Source: an uncultured Lachnospiraceae bacterium
GTDB taxonomy: Bacteria; Bacillota; Clostridia; Lachnospirales; Lachnospiraceae
Length of the DNA: 54,177 nt
Assembly (NCBI GenBank): GCA_947574135.1
Contig: CANPIM010000019.1
Coordinates: 1 to 54,177 of the forward strand
Reading direction: 5' to 3'
Position numbers and translations under genes: made by a program. The notes under the pieces were generated by a model. It worked only from the letters and a program-made list of their open reading frames with translations. It was not told where the DNA came from and ran no database searches. Below are positions 41,337 to 50,948 of the stretch, one piece after another; the stretch's first letter is position 1, and the number at the start of each line of letters is the position of its first letter.

Positions 41337-43115
41337 CTACAGCTCTTCCTCCTGCCCTATGGGAATTTGCATCTCTACCCTGGTCCCCTTTCCCGGGGCA
41401 GACCAGACCTTAAGGCCATAGCTCTCCCCATAGGCCAGCTGGAGCCGCCGGTGAACATTGAAAAGGCCAATCCCCGGGCCCCTCTTTTCTTTTTTCAGAA
41501 GAGCCTTTAACGCATCCTCCTCCATTCCGATCCCGTCATCCTCCACCTGAATCAAAAGCTCCTCCCCCTGCCGGACAGCCCAAACCTTCAGCGTTCCCTG
41601 TCCCACCTTGGGCTCCAGACCATGGATTATGGCATTCTCCACCACTGGCTGGAGTAAAAATGTGGGCACCAGAATATCCAGGGTATCTGCCGGGATTTCC
41701 ATTTCCACCTTGATGCGATCCAGATAGCACAGCCGCTGAATCTCAATATACTGACTGGTAAACTTAAGGCTTTCCCGAAAGCTCTCCTGGGAGGAGGCAT
41801 AATAATTCATCCGCTTTGTCATCATTTTCCCCAGATTCCGAAGGGCCACACAGGCGGCGTCCACCTCTCCCATTTTAATCATCCAGTGAATGGATTCCAG
41901 CACATTGTTGATAAAATGAGGCTTGATCTGGGCCTTTAGAAAATTATCCTCTGCCAAAAGGAGCCGCTCCTGCTTTTCCCTGGCATTTTCAAAGGCCTGA
42001 TCCACCTCTTGTATCATCTGGTTCAGCTGATCCCGAATCATGGCCAGCTCATTATTGGCGGCAAACTCACAGCGGGCCGTCATATCTCCCTTTCCAAAAA
42101 GCTCCATGGTTTGGATAATGCTTCGGATAGGGCCGATAAAGGAATTCTGTATCTTTCGTGCAAAGAGAAAGCAGATAAGCAGCATCACCCCACTGATGAC
42201 CAGGGTTGCAATAAACATTTGCTCATTATTTTTTTGTAATAGATTCATGGATATGGCACAGAGAACCACAAACTGTCCGGAAGGATCCAGGCTCCCGGAG
42301 ACCAAGTATTTGGTGCCCTTGCTCTCATAGATCTCCACCACAGGTTCCTGCGTCTTAAACCCATCGGCAAACTCTCTTTGAATATAATTGGTGCCCTGCC
42401 GAATGTTCCCCAGGCTGCTCTTATCGTAGACTACATAGTAATACCAGTTGTATACAATATAATTTACATAGGCCTCCTGTCCATCCACTTGAAGCTCCGG
42501 ATCCGAGGCAAACAATGCCTCAATCTGTGCCTCTGTAATATCCAGATAGAGATATCCCAAAAGCTCCTCCTCCTGGACCAGCTCATGGGCCAGGACCAGC
42601 ACCACCGTCTCCCCGCTGGTATTCAAAAACCGCTTGGTGTGGATCAGGGTCCCGGAATTATGCTTTAGAATCATGGGAATTCCCGCATAGCAGGCCCCGT
42701 CAAAGGGAGACAGCTTATAGCCTGTGGAAACCGCCTGGTCTCCCTCAGGGGAAACCAGGTGGGCCACAGAAGCAATGCCAGCCTGGCTCAGGCTCCCATA
42801 GAGCAGCCGGTACATCTCCGAGCTCTCAGAAATCCCCTCTTCTCTGATTTTTTCCAGCAAAGCCCCATCTGTGGAAAGCTCCTCCATGGCCTCCTCATAC
42901 TGCTTAAGCATGTCGCTGTAAACACTCCCGGCCCGATTTACATATTTGACCGCATCCCGTTTCAGAGCTGTATGTTCAAAAAGAAAGCCGGTGCGCAGTA
43001 AAAAATACATCAAAAACAGGGCCACTGTCAACAGACAGATTCCTAAGGTTCCGGCTAAAAGCACATAAAACAGCTCCTGCTTATAGCCTTTCTGCTTTTT
43101 TTTCTCCCCTCTCAT
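41337..43115 (-). CDS. Sensor histidine kinase (YesM-like)
   Basis: A 592-residue membrane kinase. One helix near residues 16-36 and another at about 274-294 flank an extracellular sensor region of about 235 residues. A HAMP-like linker follows, then the His_kinase domain with phospho-acceptor H400 in LKAQIKPHFINNVLESIHW. The HATPase_c domain has N-box ENAIIHGLEPK and G boxes DDGIGM and GPGIGLFNVHRRL. The start ATG at 43115 begins one base after the PHP gene's stop; in-frame ATG 43139 lies inside that gene. No strong ribosome site is seen, so coupling to the PHP gene is likely. Confidence 0.92.
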   Translation of the reverse strand: MRGEKKKQKGYKQELFYVLLAGTLGICLLTVALFLMYFLLRTGFLFEHTALKRDAVKYVNRAGSVYSDMLKQYEEAMEELSTDGALLEKIREEGISESSEMYRLLYGSLSQAGIASVAHLVSPEGDQAVSTGYKLSPFDGACYAGIPMILKHNSGTLIHTKRFLNTSGETVVLVLAHELVQEEELLGYLYLDITEAQIEALFASDPELQVDGQEAYVNYIVYNWYYYVVYDKSSLGNIRQGTNYIQREFADGFKTQEPVVEIYESKGTKYLVSGSLDPSGQFVVLCAISMNLLQKNNEQMFIATLVISGVMLLICFLFARKIQNSFIGPIRSIIQTMELFGKGDMTARCEFAANNELAMIRDQLNQMIQEVDQAFENAREKQERLLLAEDNFLKAQIKPHFINNVLESIHWMIKMGEVDAACVALRNLGKMMTKRMNYYASSQESFRESLKFTSQYIEIQRLCYLDRIKVEMEIPADTLDILVPTFLLQPVVENAIIHGLEPKVGQGTLKVWAVRQGEELLIQVEDDGIGMEEDALKALLKKEKRGPGIGLFNVHRRLQLAYGESYGLKVWSAPGKGTRVEMQIPIGQEEEL

Positions 43116-43116
43116 C

Positions 43117-43851
43117 TTATGGAATAAAGAGATCCGCATCCGTAAGTCCCAGCTTTTCTGCCATGTGAAGGGAATAGGAAAGATTCCCCACGTGCTCAAG
43201 CTTATGACAGTCCGAGCCAAAGCTAAACTTTATCCCTGCCTCCTTGGCCGTCCGAAGCATCCGCTCATAGGGCTCCTGCCACAGGCTGGAAATCTCCATG
43301 GCAATCCCATATTTTTTACAGAGGGCCACCACATCCTGTTCCCAGTCCACAACCGCCGCCGACTCATAGGGCAGATCGTCATAAAAGGGCATGACGCAGG
43401 CATGGCCCAGAATCTCCGTCCGATACCGGGCAAAGTGGGCAGCCATCTGATCATAGGCCAGCCTTAAATACTCCTCCCCCCGGCTTTTATCATACCCGGG
43501 CCAGGTATCACAGAAGCCACAGCGCATGGCAAAATACTTGTTGATCTTCAGGGGCCCGTCCGGGGGATACACTGCATGTACCGAGGCAATGAGATAGTCA
43601 AACCGCTGTACCTGGACATCCGGCAGGAGAAATTCCTCTCCAATATTAGCCTCTCCTCCCACAGGAATTCCATACGCCTTCACCTCATCCAAATAATGGA
43701 CAATGTCCGCCACCGTGTCATTTCCGTCGCAGAACAGATGATCCGACACGCCGGTATGATAACCCTTCTCCCGGGCCTTTTCTATCAAATACTCCACCGT
43801 GGCGCTGCCGTCTGAGTAGGTGGAGTGGGTATGCAAATCGTAGATCTTCAT
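43117..43851 (-). CDS. PHP domain phosphoesterase (HisK/YcdX-like)
   Basis: A 244-residue metal-dependent hydrolase of the PHP family. The first metal motif is DLHTHSTYSDG, then GVSDHLF, GEANIG and the late FSFGSDCHKLEHVG. These residues build the trinuclear metal site of histidinol-phosphatase-like enzymes. The histidine biosynthesis genes are not nearby, and the operon is an ABC importer with a two-component system. It may therefore dephosphorylate the imported compound; this is inference. The start is ATG at 43851 behind AAAGGGGG. Confidence 0.9.
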   Translation of the reverse strand: MKIYDLHTHSTYSDGSATVEYLIEKAREKGYHTGVSDHLFCDGNDTVADIVHYLDEVKAYGIPVGGEANIGEEFLLPDVQVQRFDYLIASVHAVYPPDGPLKINKYFAMRCGFCDTWPGYDKSRGEEYLRLAYDQMAAHFARYRTEILGHACVMPFYDDLPYESAAVVDWEQDVVALCKKYGIAMEISSLWQEPYERMLRTAKEAGIKFSFGSDCHKLEHVGNLSYSLHMAEKLGLTDADLFIP

Positions 43852-43866
43852 CAAACATTCCCCCTT

Positions 43867-45522
43867 TCAAATAATTCCGCCGGTTTTCCTGGTTAATCGG
43901 GCCACCAGGCAAAGAGCCGCCAGAATGGAAATGGTCATAATGGTGCCCAGGGCTGCCGCAATGCCATAATTTCCCCGGCACACATAGGTGTAGACTGCAA
44001 TGGGCATGGTCATGGTGGTGGAGCTATATAAAAGCATGGTGGAGCTCAGCTCATTCATACAGGAGATCCAGCTTAACACCGCGCCGGCCGCCACCCCGGA
44101 GAGCATCAGCCTGGCCGTAATCACAAAAAAGGTTTTCATAGCCGGTACCCCCAGGCTGATGGAGGCCTCCTCCAGAGACGGGTCAATGGATTCCAGCACT
44201 CCCACAGAGGATCGCACCGTATTGGGCAGTTTCCGGATCACATAGGCCAACACAATCACAATGGCCGTGCCGCAGATCAGAATGGGCCTGTGATTAAAGG
44301 ATACAATATAGCAGATGCCGATAACCGCCCCAGGGATTACGTAGGGAAACATAACCAGGGTATCCAAAAGGGTGCCTCCCTGCTTCCGGCGGCGGACGCT
44401 TACATAGGCCGTAATAATGCCAAAGATCACAATAAACACAATGGCGATGGTGGCATATAAAAAGGAGTGGCCAATGCTGGAGCCGCAGTTTTCAATGGCC
44501 TCCCGGTAGTTATTTAAGGTAAAGCCCCCCACAAAAATGGGACCGTTGGTGCGGATAAAGGACATGACAATAATGGCTATCTGGGGCAGCAGGGCCACAA
44601 ATACCCAGATCATACAGGGAATGGAGACCAGAGCCCGCTTCCAGCCGGTAAGCTTTACCTCCAGGGGCGGCCGAAGGCCTGACATCTTGTAATTTCGCCT
44701 GGCAATATAAGCCTTTTGCAGCAGCAGGATCCCTAAGGAAATCAGCACCGTTACCACGCTGACCGCGCCGGCCATCTTGGCATCTCCTCCCATCTCGCTT
44801 AGGTAGGCATTGTAAATGAGCACGGGCATGGTCTTATAGCCCTCCCCAATGAGAAGGGGCGTACCAAAATCCGCCAGGGAGCGCATAAACACAATCACCA
44901 TCACCGAGGAGATGGCGGGAAACACCACCGGCAGGGAGATGGTAAACAGCCGGCGCATCTTGCTGGCCCCCAGGCTTTCCGCAGCCTCCTCTAAGGACCG
45001 GTCAATACCCTGAAGGGCCGCGGTCACATACCGGAATACATAGCAGGAAAGGCTTAAGGAAAACACCAGCACAATCCCCGTCTTTCCGTAGATGGTTGGC
45101 ATTTGAATCCCGATTTTTCCCAAAATCCCGGTAATAAAGCCATTCCGGCCCAGGAGCAAAATCCAGGAATAAGCGCCGATAAAGGGTGGGGACATGAGGC
45201 AGATAATAAAGAGAATCTTTAAGGCCCCTTTTAGCACCACGTTATACCGGTGCATCACATAGGCCAGCGCCACCCCGCACCCGGTGGAGATGAGGGTGGA
45301 AATAATCCCGATAGACAGAGAATGGCCCAGGGCCGTATAATAATATTTTTTCGTGAAAAAGGTTATATAGTTCTGGAGGGTAAATCCGTTTTCCCCGTCC
45401 TTGAAGCTGTTTAAAAACAAAGAGCCCAGGGGATAAATCAGCGCCAGGGCAAAAAAAGCCAGGAGGACCAGGGTGGAGATGGTCCAGAAGTTTAAAAACC
45501 GGTATCGAAACTTACTCAGCAT
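43867..45522 (-). CDS. ABC transporter permease, fused two-domain type (FbpB/AfuB-like)
   Basis: A 551-residue permease with 12 predicted helices and two copies of the binding-protein-dependent transport domain. Both carry the EAA loop (SLEEAAESLGASKMRRLF and SLEEASISLGVPAMKTFF), which contacts the ATPase. This fused arrangement is typical of Fe3+, thiamine and sugar-phosphate importers. The start is ATG at 45522 with CGGAGGAGG upstream, and the gene overlaps the ATPase gene by 7 nt. Partners are the binding lipoprotein and ATPase upstream. Confidence 0.94.
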   Translation of the reverse strand: MLSKFRYRFLNFWTISTLVLLAFFALALIYPLGSLFLNSFKDGENGFTLQNYITFFTKKYYYTALGHSLSIGIISTLISTGCGVALAYVMHRYNVVLKGALKILFIICLMSPPFIGAYSWILLLGRNGFITGILGKIGIQMPTIYGKTGIVLVFSLSLSCYVFRYVTAALQGIDRSLEEAAESLGASKMRRLFTISLPVVFPAISSVMVIVFMRSLADFGTPLLIGEGYKTMPVLIYNAYLSEMGGDAKMAGAVSVVTVLISLGILLLQKAYIARRNYKMSGLRPPLEVKLTGWKRALVSIPCMIWVFVALLPQIAIIVMSFIRTNGPIFVGGFTLNNYREAIENCGSSIGHSFLYATIAIVFIVIFGIITAYVSVRRRKQGGTLLDTLVMFPYVIPGAVIGICYIVSFNHRPILICGTAIVIVLAYVIRKLPNTVRSSVGVLESIDPSLEEASISLGVPAMKTFFVITARLMLSGVAAGAVLSWISCMNELSSTMLLYSSTTMTMPIAVYTYVCRGNYGIAAALGTIMTISILAALCLVARLTRKTGGII

Positions 45523-46586
45523 GAAAGAACCTCCTCCGAATTTTTATAGACGGAAATATACTCCTCCTGAAAGCGCACCTTCACCTTGTCTCCGATCTTG
45601 CGGATATGGCTCATATTTCCGTACTCGTTGACATTGATCACCTGTCCTCCGGGAAGCTCCACCTCATAGAGGACAAAATCTCCCAAAAAGGTGGCAAGCT
45701 GAATGGTTCCCGGAATCCCCTCCTCCGCAAAATACAGGTATTCCGGTCGCACGGCCACAATGACCTCCCCTGTGTAATCCTCCCGAAGCTTTATCCGGGA
45801 TTTGGCTCCGTTGTCAAGCTTTAGGGTACCCACCTTATTTGCACAGTCTACCATCTCCCCGGGAATCTGGTTGGAGTTTCCAATAAAATTGGCTACAAAG
45901 AGATTCTGGGGTTTTCGGTAAATCTCCTCCGGCCGGCCCACCTGCATCACCTTTCCGTCCTTCATAACCGCAATCCGATCCGAGATAGCCAAGGCCTCCT
46001 CCTGGTCATGGGTCACATAGATGGTGGTCACCCCAAGCTGGGTCTGCAGCTTTCGAATCATACTGCGCATCTGCACCCGAAGCTTGGCATCCAGGTTGGA
46101 CAGAGGCTCATCCATCAAAAGAATTCCCGGCTCAATGACAAAGGCCCGGGCCAGAGCCACCCGCTGCTGCTGCCCTCCGGAAAGGGCGTCAGGCATGCGA
46201 TCCTTCAGATTCTCGATCTGCACCTTCTCCAGAGCCTTTAGCACCCGGGGCGTGCGCTCCGGCTTGCTGATTTTCCGGGCCTTCAACCCATAGGCCACAT
46301 TCTCACTCACCGTCATATGGGGAAATACCGCATAGTTCTGAAACACCATGCCAATGTCCCGCTTATTGGCAGAGATATTGTTGATCAGCCGATCCCCAAA
46401 ATAGATCTCCCCCTGATCAATCTTGTTAAAGCCTGCGATCATCCGCAGCAGAGTGGTTTTTCCGCAGCCCGAGGGCCCCAGCAGAGTAAAAAACTCTCCC
46501 TGCCGAATATCCAGGGATACTCCGTCCACCGCATGAAAATCACCGTATTTTTTTACCACATCACAAATTCGAACTTCGTAGCTCAT
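45516..46586 (-). CDS. ABC transporter ATP-binding protein (FbpC/PotA-like)
   Basis: A 356-residue ATPase with Walker A GPSGCGKTT (37-45), Q-loop VFQNYAVF, signature LSGGQQQR and Walker B ILLMDEPLSNLD, then an ATP-dependent switch histidine (TIYVTHDQEEA). The C-terminal about 110 residues form a TOBE domain (VRPEYLYFAEEG), as in CUT1/FbpC-type importers. The start ATG 46586 was chosen over the in-frame GTG 46598, which falls on the AGGAGG ribosome site. A hairpin at 46621-46655 separates it from the binding-protein gene and may keep its level lower. Confidence 0.94.
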   Translation of the reverse strand: MSYEVRICDVVKKYGDFHAVDGVSLDIRQGEFFTLLGPSGCGKTTLLRMIAGFNKIDQGEIYFGDRLINNISANKRDIGMVFQNYAVFPHMTVSENVAYGLKARKISKPERTPRVLKALEKVQIENLKDRMPDALSGGQQQRVALARAFVIEPGILLMDEPLSNLDAKLRVQMRSMIRKLQTQLGVTTIYVTHDQEEALAISDRIAVMKDGKVMQVGRPEEIYRKPQNLFVANFIGNSNQIPGEMVDCANKVGTLKLDNGAKSRIKLREDYTGEVIVAVRPEYLYFAEEGIPGTIQLATFLGDFVLYEVELPGGQVINVNEYGNMSHIRKIGDKVKVRFQEEYISVYKNSEEVLSC

Positions 46587-46620
46587 ATAGCCTTCCACCT
46601 CCTGACACCCATAAGAAACA

Positions 46621-46655
46621 GGGGGATACCACGGCGTCTTTCCGCTGTATCCCCC
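46621..46655 (-). terminator. Intercistronic hairpin between binding-protein and ATPase genes
   Basis: GGGGGATAC (46621-46629) pairs perfectly with GTATCCCCC (46647-46655), with CGG/CCG pairing inside. On the minus strand TGTTTCTT follows, a weak tail. Such partial terminators or 3'-end stabilisers commonly give more binding protein than ATPase and permease. Confidence 0.65.
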
Positions 46656-46662
46656 AAATGTA

Positions 46663-47772
46663 CTAATTATTAATCACAATCTCATTCCACTTTTCGAGGA
46701 TCGGAGCAGAATCGCCTGCCATCTCGTAGTCATAATCAAAGAAGTAAATCTCGTTGAAGTTTGCCAGACCGGCCGGCAGCTCCACGTCCGTTCTCTCACA
46801 GCGGCGGTTGTAGGACACATTAATCTCCGCGGCCGCCTTGGAATACATAAACTCACAGAACAGCTTGGCATTCTCGGGATTCTTGCAGTTTTTAATAATC
46901 ACGCTGCCCCCGGCTGTGCGCATGGTGCCGTCCTCCGGATAGATCACCTTAATGTTGGAGCCTGCGGCCGTATAGTCTGCGCCATAATTCTCAATGGTCA
47001 GGGCAATGGCATACTCTCCGTCCGCACAGACCTTGGGCACAGTGGAGGAGGAGCTGATCATCTTCCCGTCCAGGTTTTGATAAAACTTTTCCACAAACTC
47101 CCAGCCGTAGAGCTGAAGCATACAATTTAAGTGAATATAGGCAGAGGAAGAGGACGCCGGATCGGAAAAGGCAATCTGTCCAAAATACTTCTCGTCTGTC
47201 AAATCCGCCCAGGAGGTGGGATAATCCGCCTCGTCCAGAAGATCCGTGTTTACCATCATAATCATCACATTGCCCCCGGGACCGTCTGTCCAGTAGCCGG
47301 ATTCCAGGGTCTCAAGGCCCAGCACCTCCGGGCTCACGGATTCCAGCTTATAGGGCTCAAAATATTCTGTGTACCGGGTCAGATTGTCAGAGGTGGCGCC
47401 GATTAACACATCACAGAGGGGATTTTCCGATTCCGCCGCAATCCGGGAGAGCAGCTCCCCGCCGCCGCCGTACACCACATCCACGGTCACGCCGGTCAGC
47501 TCCGTAAAGGCTGCAAAGTAGTCCTCGGAGATATCGGATCCGCTGCCGGAGTAAACGGTTACACTGCCGGTGCCCTTCCAGTTAAAGTCCTCCGGATTGC
47601 TCTCTCCTGCCTCTTCCGGCGCCTCCTCCGGCTTGCTTTCCGGCTCCTTGGCCGCAGGCTCCTGGGTTGCTGCCGGCTGCTGCTCTGTATTGCTGCCCTC
47701 GTCGCTTTTGCCGCAGGCAGCCAGCGCAAGAACCATGGTCAGCGTTAACAATAGACCCATCATCTTTTTCAT
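46663..47772 (-). CDS. ABC transporter substrate-binding lipoprotein (FbpA/AfuA-like)
   Basis: A 369-residue lipoprotein. The signal peptide ends in the lipobox LALAAC with C20 as the lipidated residue, followed by a Glu/Pro-rich linker of about 40 residues. The binding domain (VTVYSGSGSDISEDYFAAF; VYGGGGELLSRI) is of the type 2 periplasmic family that includes Fe3+, phosphonate and hexose-phosphate binders. No tyrosine pair diagnostic of ferric-iron binding was identified with certainty. The PHP phosphoesterase in the operon makes a phosphorylated substrate plausible. It is the first gene of the operon, starting at ATG 47772 with GGAAGGGA upstream. Confidence 0.92.
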   Translation of the reverse strand: MKKMMGLLLTLTMVLALAACGKSDEGSNTEQQPAATQEPAAKEPESKPEEAPEEAGESNPEDFNWKGTGSVTVYSGSGSDISEDYFAAFTELTGVTVDVVYGGGGELLSRIAAESENPLCDVLIGATSDNLTRYTEYFEPYKLESVSPEVLGLETLESGYWTDGPGGNVMIMMVNTDLLDEADYPTSWADLTDEKYFGQIAFSDPASSSSAYIHLNCMLQLYGWEFVEKFYQNLDGKMISSSSTVPKVCADGEYAIALTIENYGADYTAAGSNIKVIYPEDGTMRTAGGSVIIKNCKNPENAKLFCEFMYSKAAAEINVSYNRRCERTDVELPAGLANFNEIYFFDYDYEMAGDSAPILEKWNEIVINN

Positions 47773-47839
47773 GGATATCCCTTCCTTTCCTTGATAAAAT
47801 ATGGTTTGCTACAAGCTTATTTTACCCCGGGTTTTCCCC

Positions 47840-47892
47840 TGTGAAAAGTACAGTAAATCCGCTTTTTTGTGCAAAATATCACTCTTTTCACA
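47840..47892. promoter_or_regulatory. Candidate operator upstream of the ABC-importer operon
   Basis: TGTGAAAAG (47840-47848) and its exact inverse CTTTTCACA (47884-47892) lie upstream of a TAAAAT -10 box (on the minus strand at about 47819-47824) that lacks a good -35 box. A weak core promoter with an upstream repeat suits activation by the YesN-like regulator encoded in the operon. The assignment is tentative. Confidence 0.4.
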
Positions 47893-47935
47893 AAAAACAC
47901 TCTATTATTTGTGAATTTTATCTTAGTATGTGAGC

Positions 47936-47984
47936 AAAAAAACAGGGCTCCGAAAAATCCTGCTTCTTCGGAATCCCCTGTTTT
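47936..47984 (-). terminator. Terminator of ilvN-ilvC
   Basis: AACAGGG (47941-47947) and CCGAA (47950-47954) pair with TTCGG (47967-47971) and CCCCTGTT (47975-47982). On the minus strand seven T residues follow. It lies about 60 nt after the ilvC stop codon. Confidence 0.85.
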
Positions 47985-48042
47985 CCTTGCCCCGCGGATC
48001 ATTAAAAGCAAAGGTCCGCCGGTATTTCATCCATGTATCTGC

Positions 48043-49092
<1,050 letters not shown>

Positions 49093-49120
49093 CTAAAGGT
49101 TCATCGCCTAAAGTTCATCC

Positions 49121-49654
49121 TTATTGGAACCCGTAATCCACCAGATTCCCTTCCTCATCGTACATCTTCACATCAAAGGTTCCCCGGGAAAGCCCCGTCA
49201 CCCCTGTCCGGGCCAGCTCCAGAATCTCATACCCCTCCAGAAGATCGATAAAGGCGTTGATCTTGCTGTGATTTCCGATGAGCTCCACCATCACGGACTC
49301 CCGGGACACATCCACCACCTTGGCCCGGAAAACATTGACCATGGCAAACACCGCCTCCCGCTCATGCACATCGGCCTTAAGCTTCACCAGCACCAGCTCC
49401 CGGCAGATGGAGGTCTCCGGCTGTAGTCGCTTAATGTCCAGCACATCCACCAGCTTATTGAGCTGCTTCTCGATCTGCTCCAGAATACTCTCGTCTCCCC
49501 TGGTCACCACAGTAATGCGGGAAAACCGGGGGTCTGCCGTCACGCCCACGGTCAGGCTGTCAATATTATATCCCCGTCTGCTGAACAATCCGGAAATCCG
49601 GCTTAGCACACCGGAGACATTGTCCACCAGAATTGAAAACACCACTTTATCCAT
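49121..49654 (-). CDS. ilvN: Acetolactate synthase small (regulatory) subunit
   Basis: A 177-residue regulatory subunit with an N-terminal ACT domain (FSILVDNVSGVLSRISGLFSRRG, shown here only as the start of the domain) and the C-terminal ALS_ss domain. It activates the catalytic subunit and passes on valine feedback inhibition. The catalytic partner ilvB is not in the window; it must be elsewhere in the genome, as occurs in several Clostridia. The start is ATG at 49654 behind AGGAGAA. It is first in the ilvN-ilvC unit. Confidence 0.94.
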   Translation of the reverse strand: MDKVVFSILVDNVSGVLSRISGLFSRRGYNIDSLTVGVTADPRFSRITVVTRGDESILEQIEKQLNKLVDVLDIKRLQPETSICRELVLVKLKADVHEREAVFAMVNVFRAKVVDVSRESVMVELIGNHSKINAFIDLLEGYEILELARTGVTGLSRGTFDVKMYDEEGNLVDYGFQ

Positions 49655-49701
49655 AAAGTTCTCCTCTTGCTCTCTTTCTCTAACGCCGCATCGTTCTTTT
49701 C

Positions 49702-49730
49702 ATTCTAACAAGATCTGAAATCTTTGTCAA
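49702..49730 (-). promoter_or_regulatory. Promoter of ilvN-ilvC
   Basis: TTGACA (49725-49730) and TAGAAT (49702-49707) with a 17-nt spacer on the minus strand. The leader is only about 40 nt, too short for a T-box or attenuator, so control must be by repressor or start-site effects such as CodY. Confidence 0.8.
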
Positions 49731-49765
49731 CCGCCGGATAAAACCCATTCTCCAAGGGCCCTCTC

Positions 49766-50386
49766 CTACCGTCCTTCCAGATACGTTTCCACAAAGCTTT
49801 TATAGCCGTCCACGTTTGCTCCCACAATGGGGTCGCCCACCAGCTTTCCCTCCTTGTCCACAAACAGGGTGGTGGGAACGCCGATGATCCATTCCATCAC
49901 AGGGGCAAAATCCTCATTGGCAATGAGCTGCAGAAACTCTGCGTCAGCCTCCTCAAGAATGGCCGCTGCCTTCTCCTTGTGTTCTGTATCATTTTCCCCG
50001 TTGATATCCACAACCAGACCCACCAGCTGCACGCTCTCCGGCAATTCCCGGACCCATTCTCCCAGCTCCGGCATCTCTCCCACACAGGGGCCGCAAAAGG
50101 TGCCCCACACATTTATCACGGTCAGCTCCTTATCCTCAAAAATGCTTTCCGTTACCGTATTTCCCTCCAGGTCCGTAGTGGTAAAGGCAGGCATCTGAGC
50201 CGGAAAGCCCTCCTCCTCTGTCGCCTGGTTTTCTTCCATTTCCTGGCTTATCTCCGGCTCTGCCTCTGTCCGGGTCTTTGGCTCTGCCTCTGTTCGGGCC
50301 TCCGGCTTCCTTCCACAGCCGGAGAAAAGCAAAAGCGCCCCCAGAAGCCCCAGGCTAAGCCTTACCCACCTGTCTAACTTTCTCAT
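49766..50386 (-). CDS. TlpA-like thioredoxin-fold lipoprotein
   Basis: A 206-residue extracytoplasmic thiol-disulfide protein. The signal peptide ends at a lipobox (LFSGC, C24), followed by an acidic degenerate repeat linker (TEAEP repeated). The thioredoxin domain has the active site WGTFCGPC (C98, C101) and the cis-proline region GVPTTLFVD. Such proteins reduce disulfides or assist cytochrome c or lipoprotein maturation. The start is ATG at 50386 with AAAGGAGA upstream. It ends the der-plsY-gpsA operon and is 40 nt after the small membrane-anchored protein gene. Confidence 0.9.
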   Translation of the reverse strand: MRKLDRWVRLSLGLLGALLLFSGCGRKPEARTEAEPKTRTEAEPEISQEMEENQATEEEGFPAQMPAFTTTDLEGNTVTESIFEDKELTVINVWGTFCGPCVGEMPELGEWVRELPESVQLVGLVVDINGENDTEHKEKAAAILEEADAEFLQLIANEDFAPVMEWIIGVPTTLFVDKEGKLVGDPIVGANVDGYKSFVETYLEGR

Positions 50387-50426
50387 CTGGTCTCCATCTC
50401 CTTTGGTCTTTGTTTCTTTGCTCCTG

Positions 50427-50948
50427 TCAGTCCAGTCGTTTTTCCAGGGAAATGGGAATCTCTATCTCCTCATCATTCCACCAATCCGGATAGTAGTATA
50501 CCCACATTTCCGTCACCCCCTGGCGCACCATGGCATACAGCTCCTGGGTGACGCTGGTTTTTCCCGGAAGAATTTTTCCGGCATAGGAGGCGAAAAGTCT
50601 GTCATAGTCCAGGTCATAATTATCCACGGTTATCACATCCTCATAGCTTTTCCAGTCCAGATAAATGGCATCCTCCGGATCTGTATAGCTTTGGACGCTG
50701 CTCAGATTTTTTACAGTAAAGGTCAGGCGGTAACAGTCATAGCCCTCAGAGGCCTGAAGCTCCTCCCCGGATTGGTCCACCATGGTGTCTCCCAGATTCT
50801 CACACCCCAGATATTCCACCTCCAGATAGGCATTATCCATCGTGCCCACCCGCTCCTTTCGCTCCGAGAGTACAAGGAAAATCACCCCCATATAGAGCAC
50901 GGAAAACACCAGCAAAACAACTCCTATGCCAATTCTCACTGCTTTCAT
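50427..50948 (-). CDS. Membrane-anchored protein of unknown function
   Basis: A 173-residue protein with one N-terminal membrane anchor (about residues 6-27) and an extracellular domain rich in aspartate and tyrosine, with a DUF4352-like beta-sandwich pattern (YRLTFTVKNLSSVQSY; ILPGKTSVTQ). It overlaps the zinc-ribbon repeat protein gene by 4 nt (ATGA), so both are made together. The extracellular domain resembles that of its upstream neighbour in style, and the two may work as a pair. The function is not known. Confidence 0.75.
   Translation of the reverse strand: MKAVRIGIGVVLLVFSVLYMGVIFLVLSERKERVGTMDNAYLEVEYLGCENLGDTMVDQSGEELQASEGYDCYRLTFTVKNLSSVQSYTDPEDAIYLDWKSYEDVITVDNYDLDYDRLFASYAGKILPGKTSVTQELYAMVRQGVTEMWVYYYPDWWNDEEIEIPISLEKRLD

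Noticed and set aside
49655-49701. Possible attenuator or T-box in front of ilvN
   Set aside because: Only about 40 nt separate the predicted start of transcription from the ATG and no hairpin fits.
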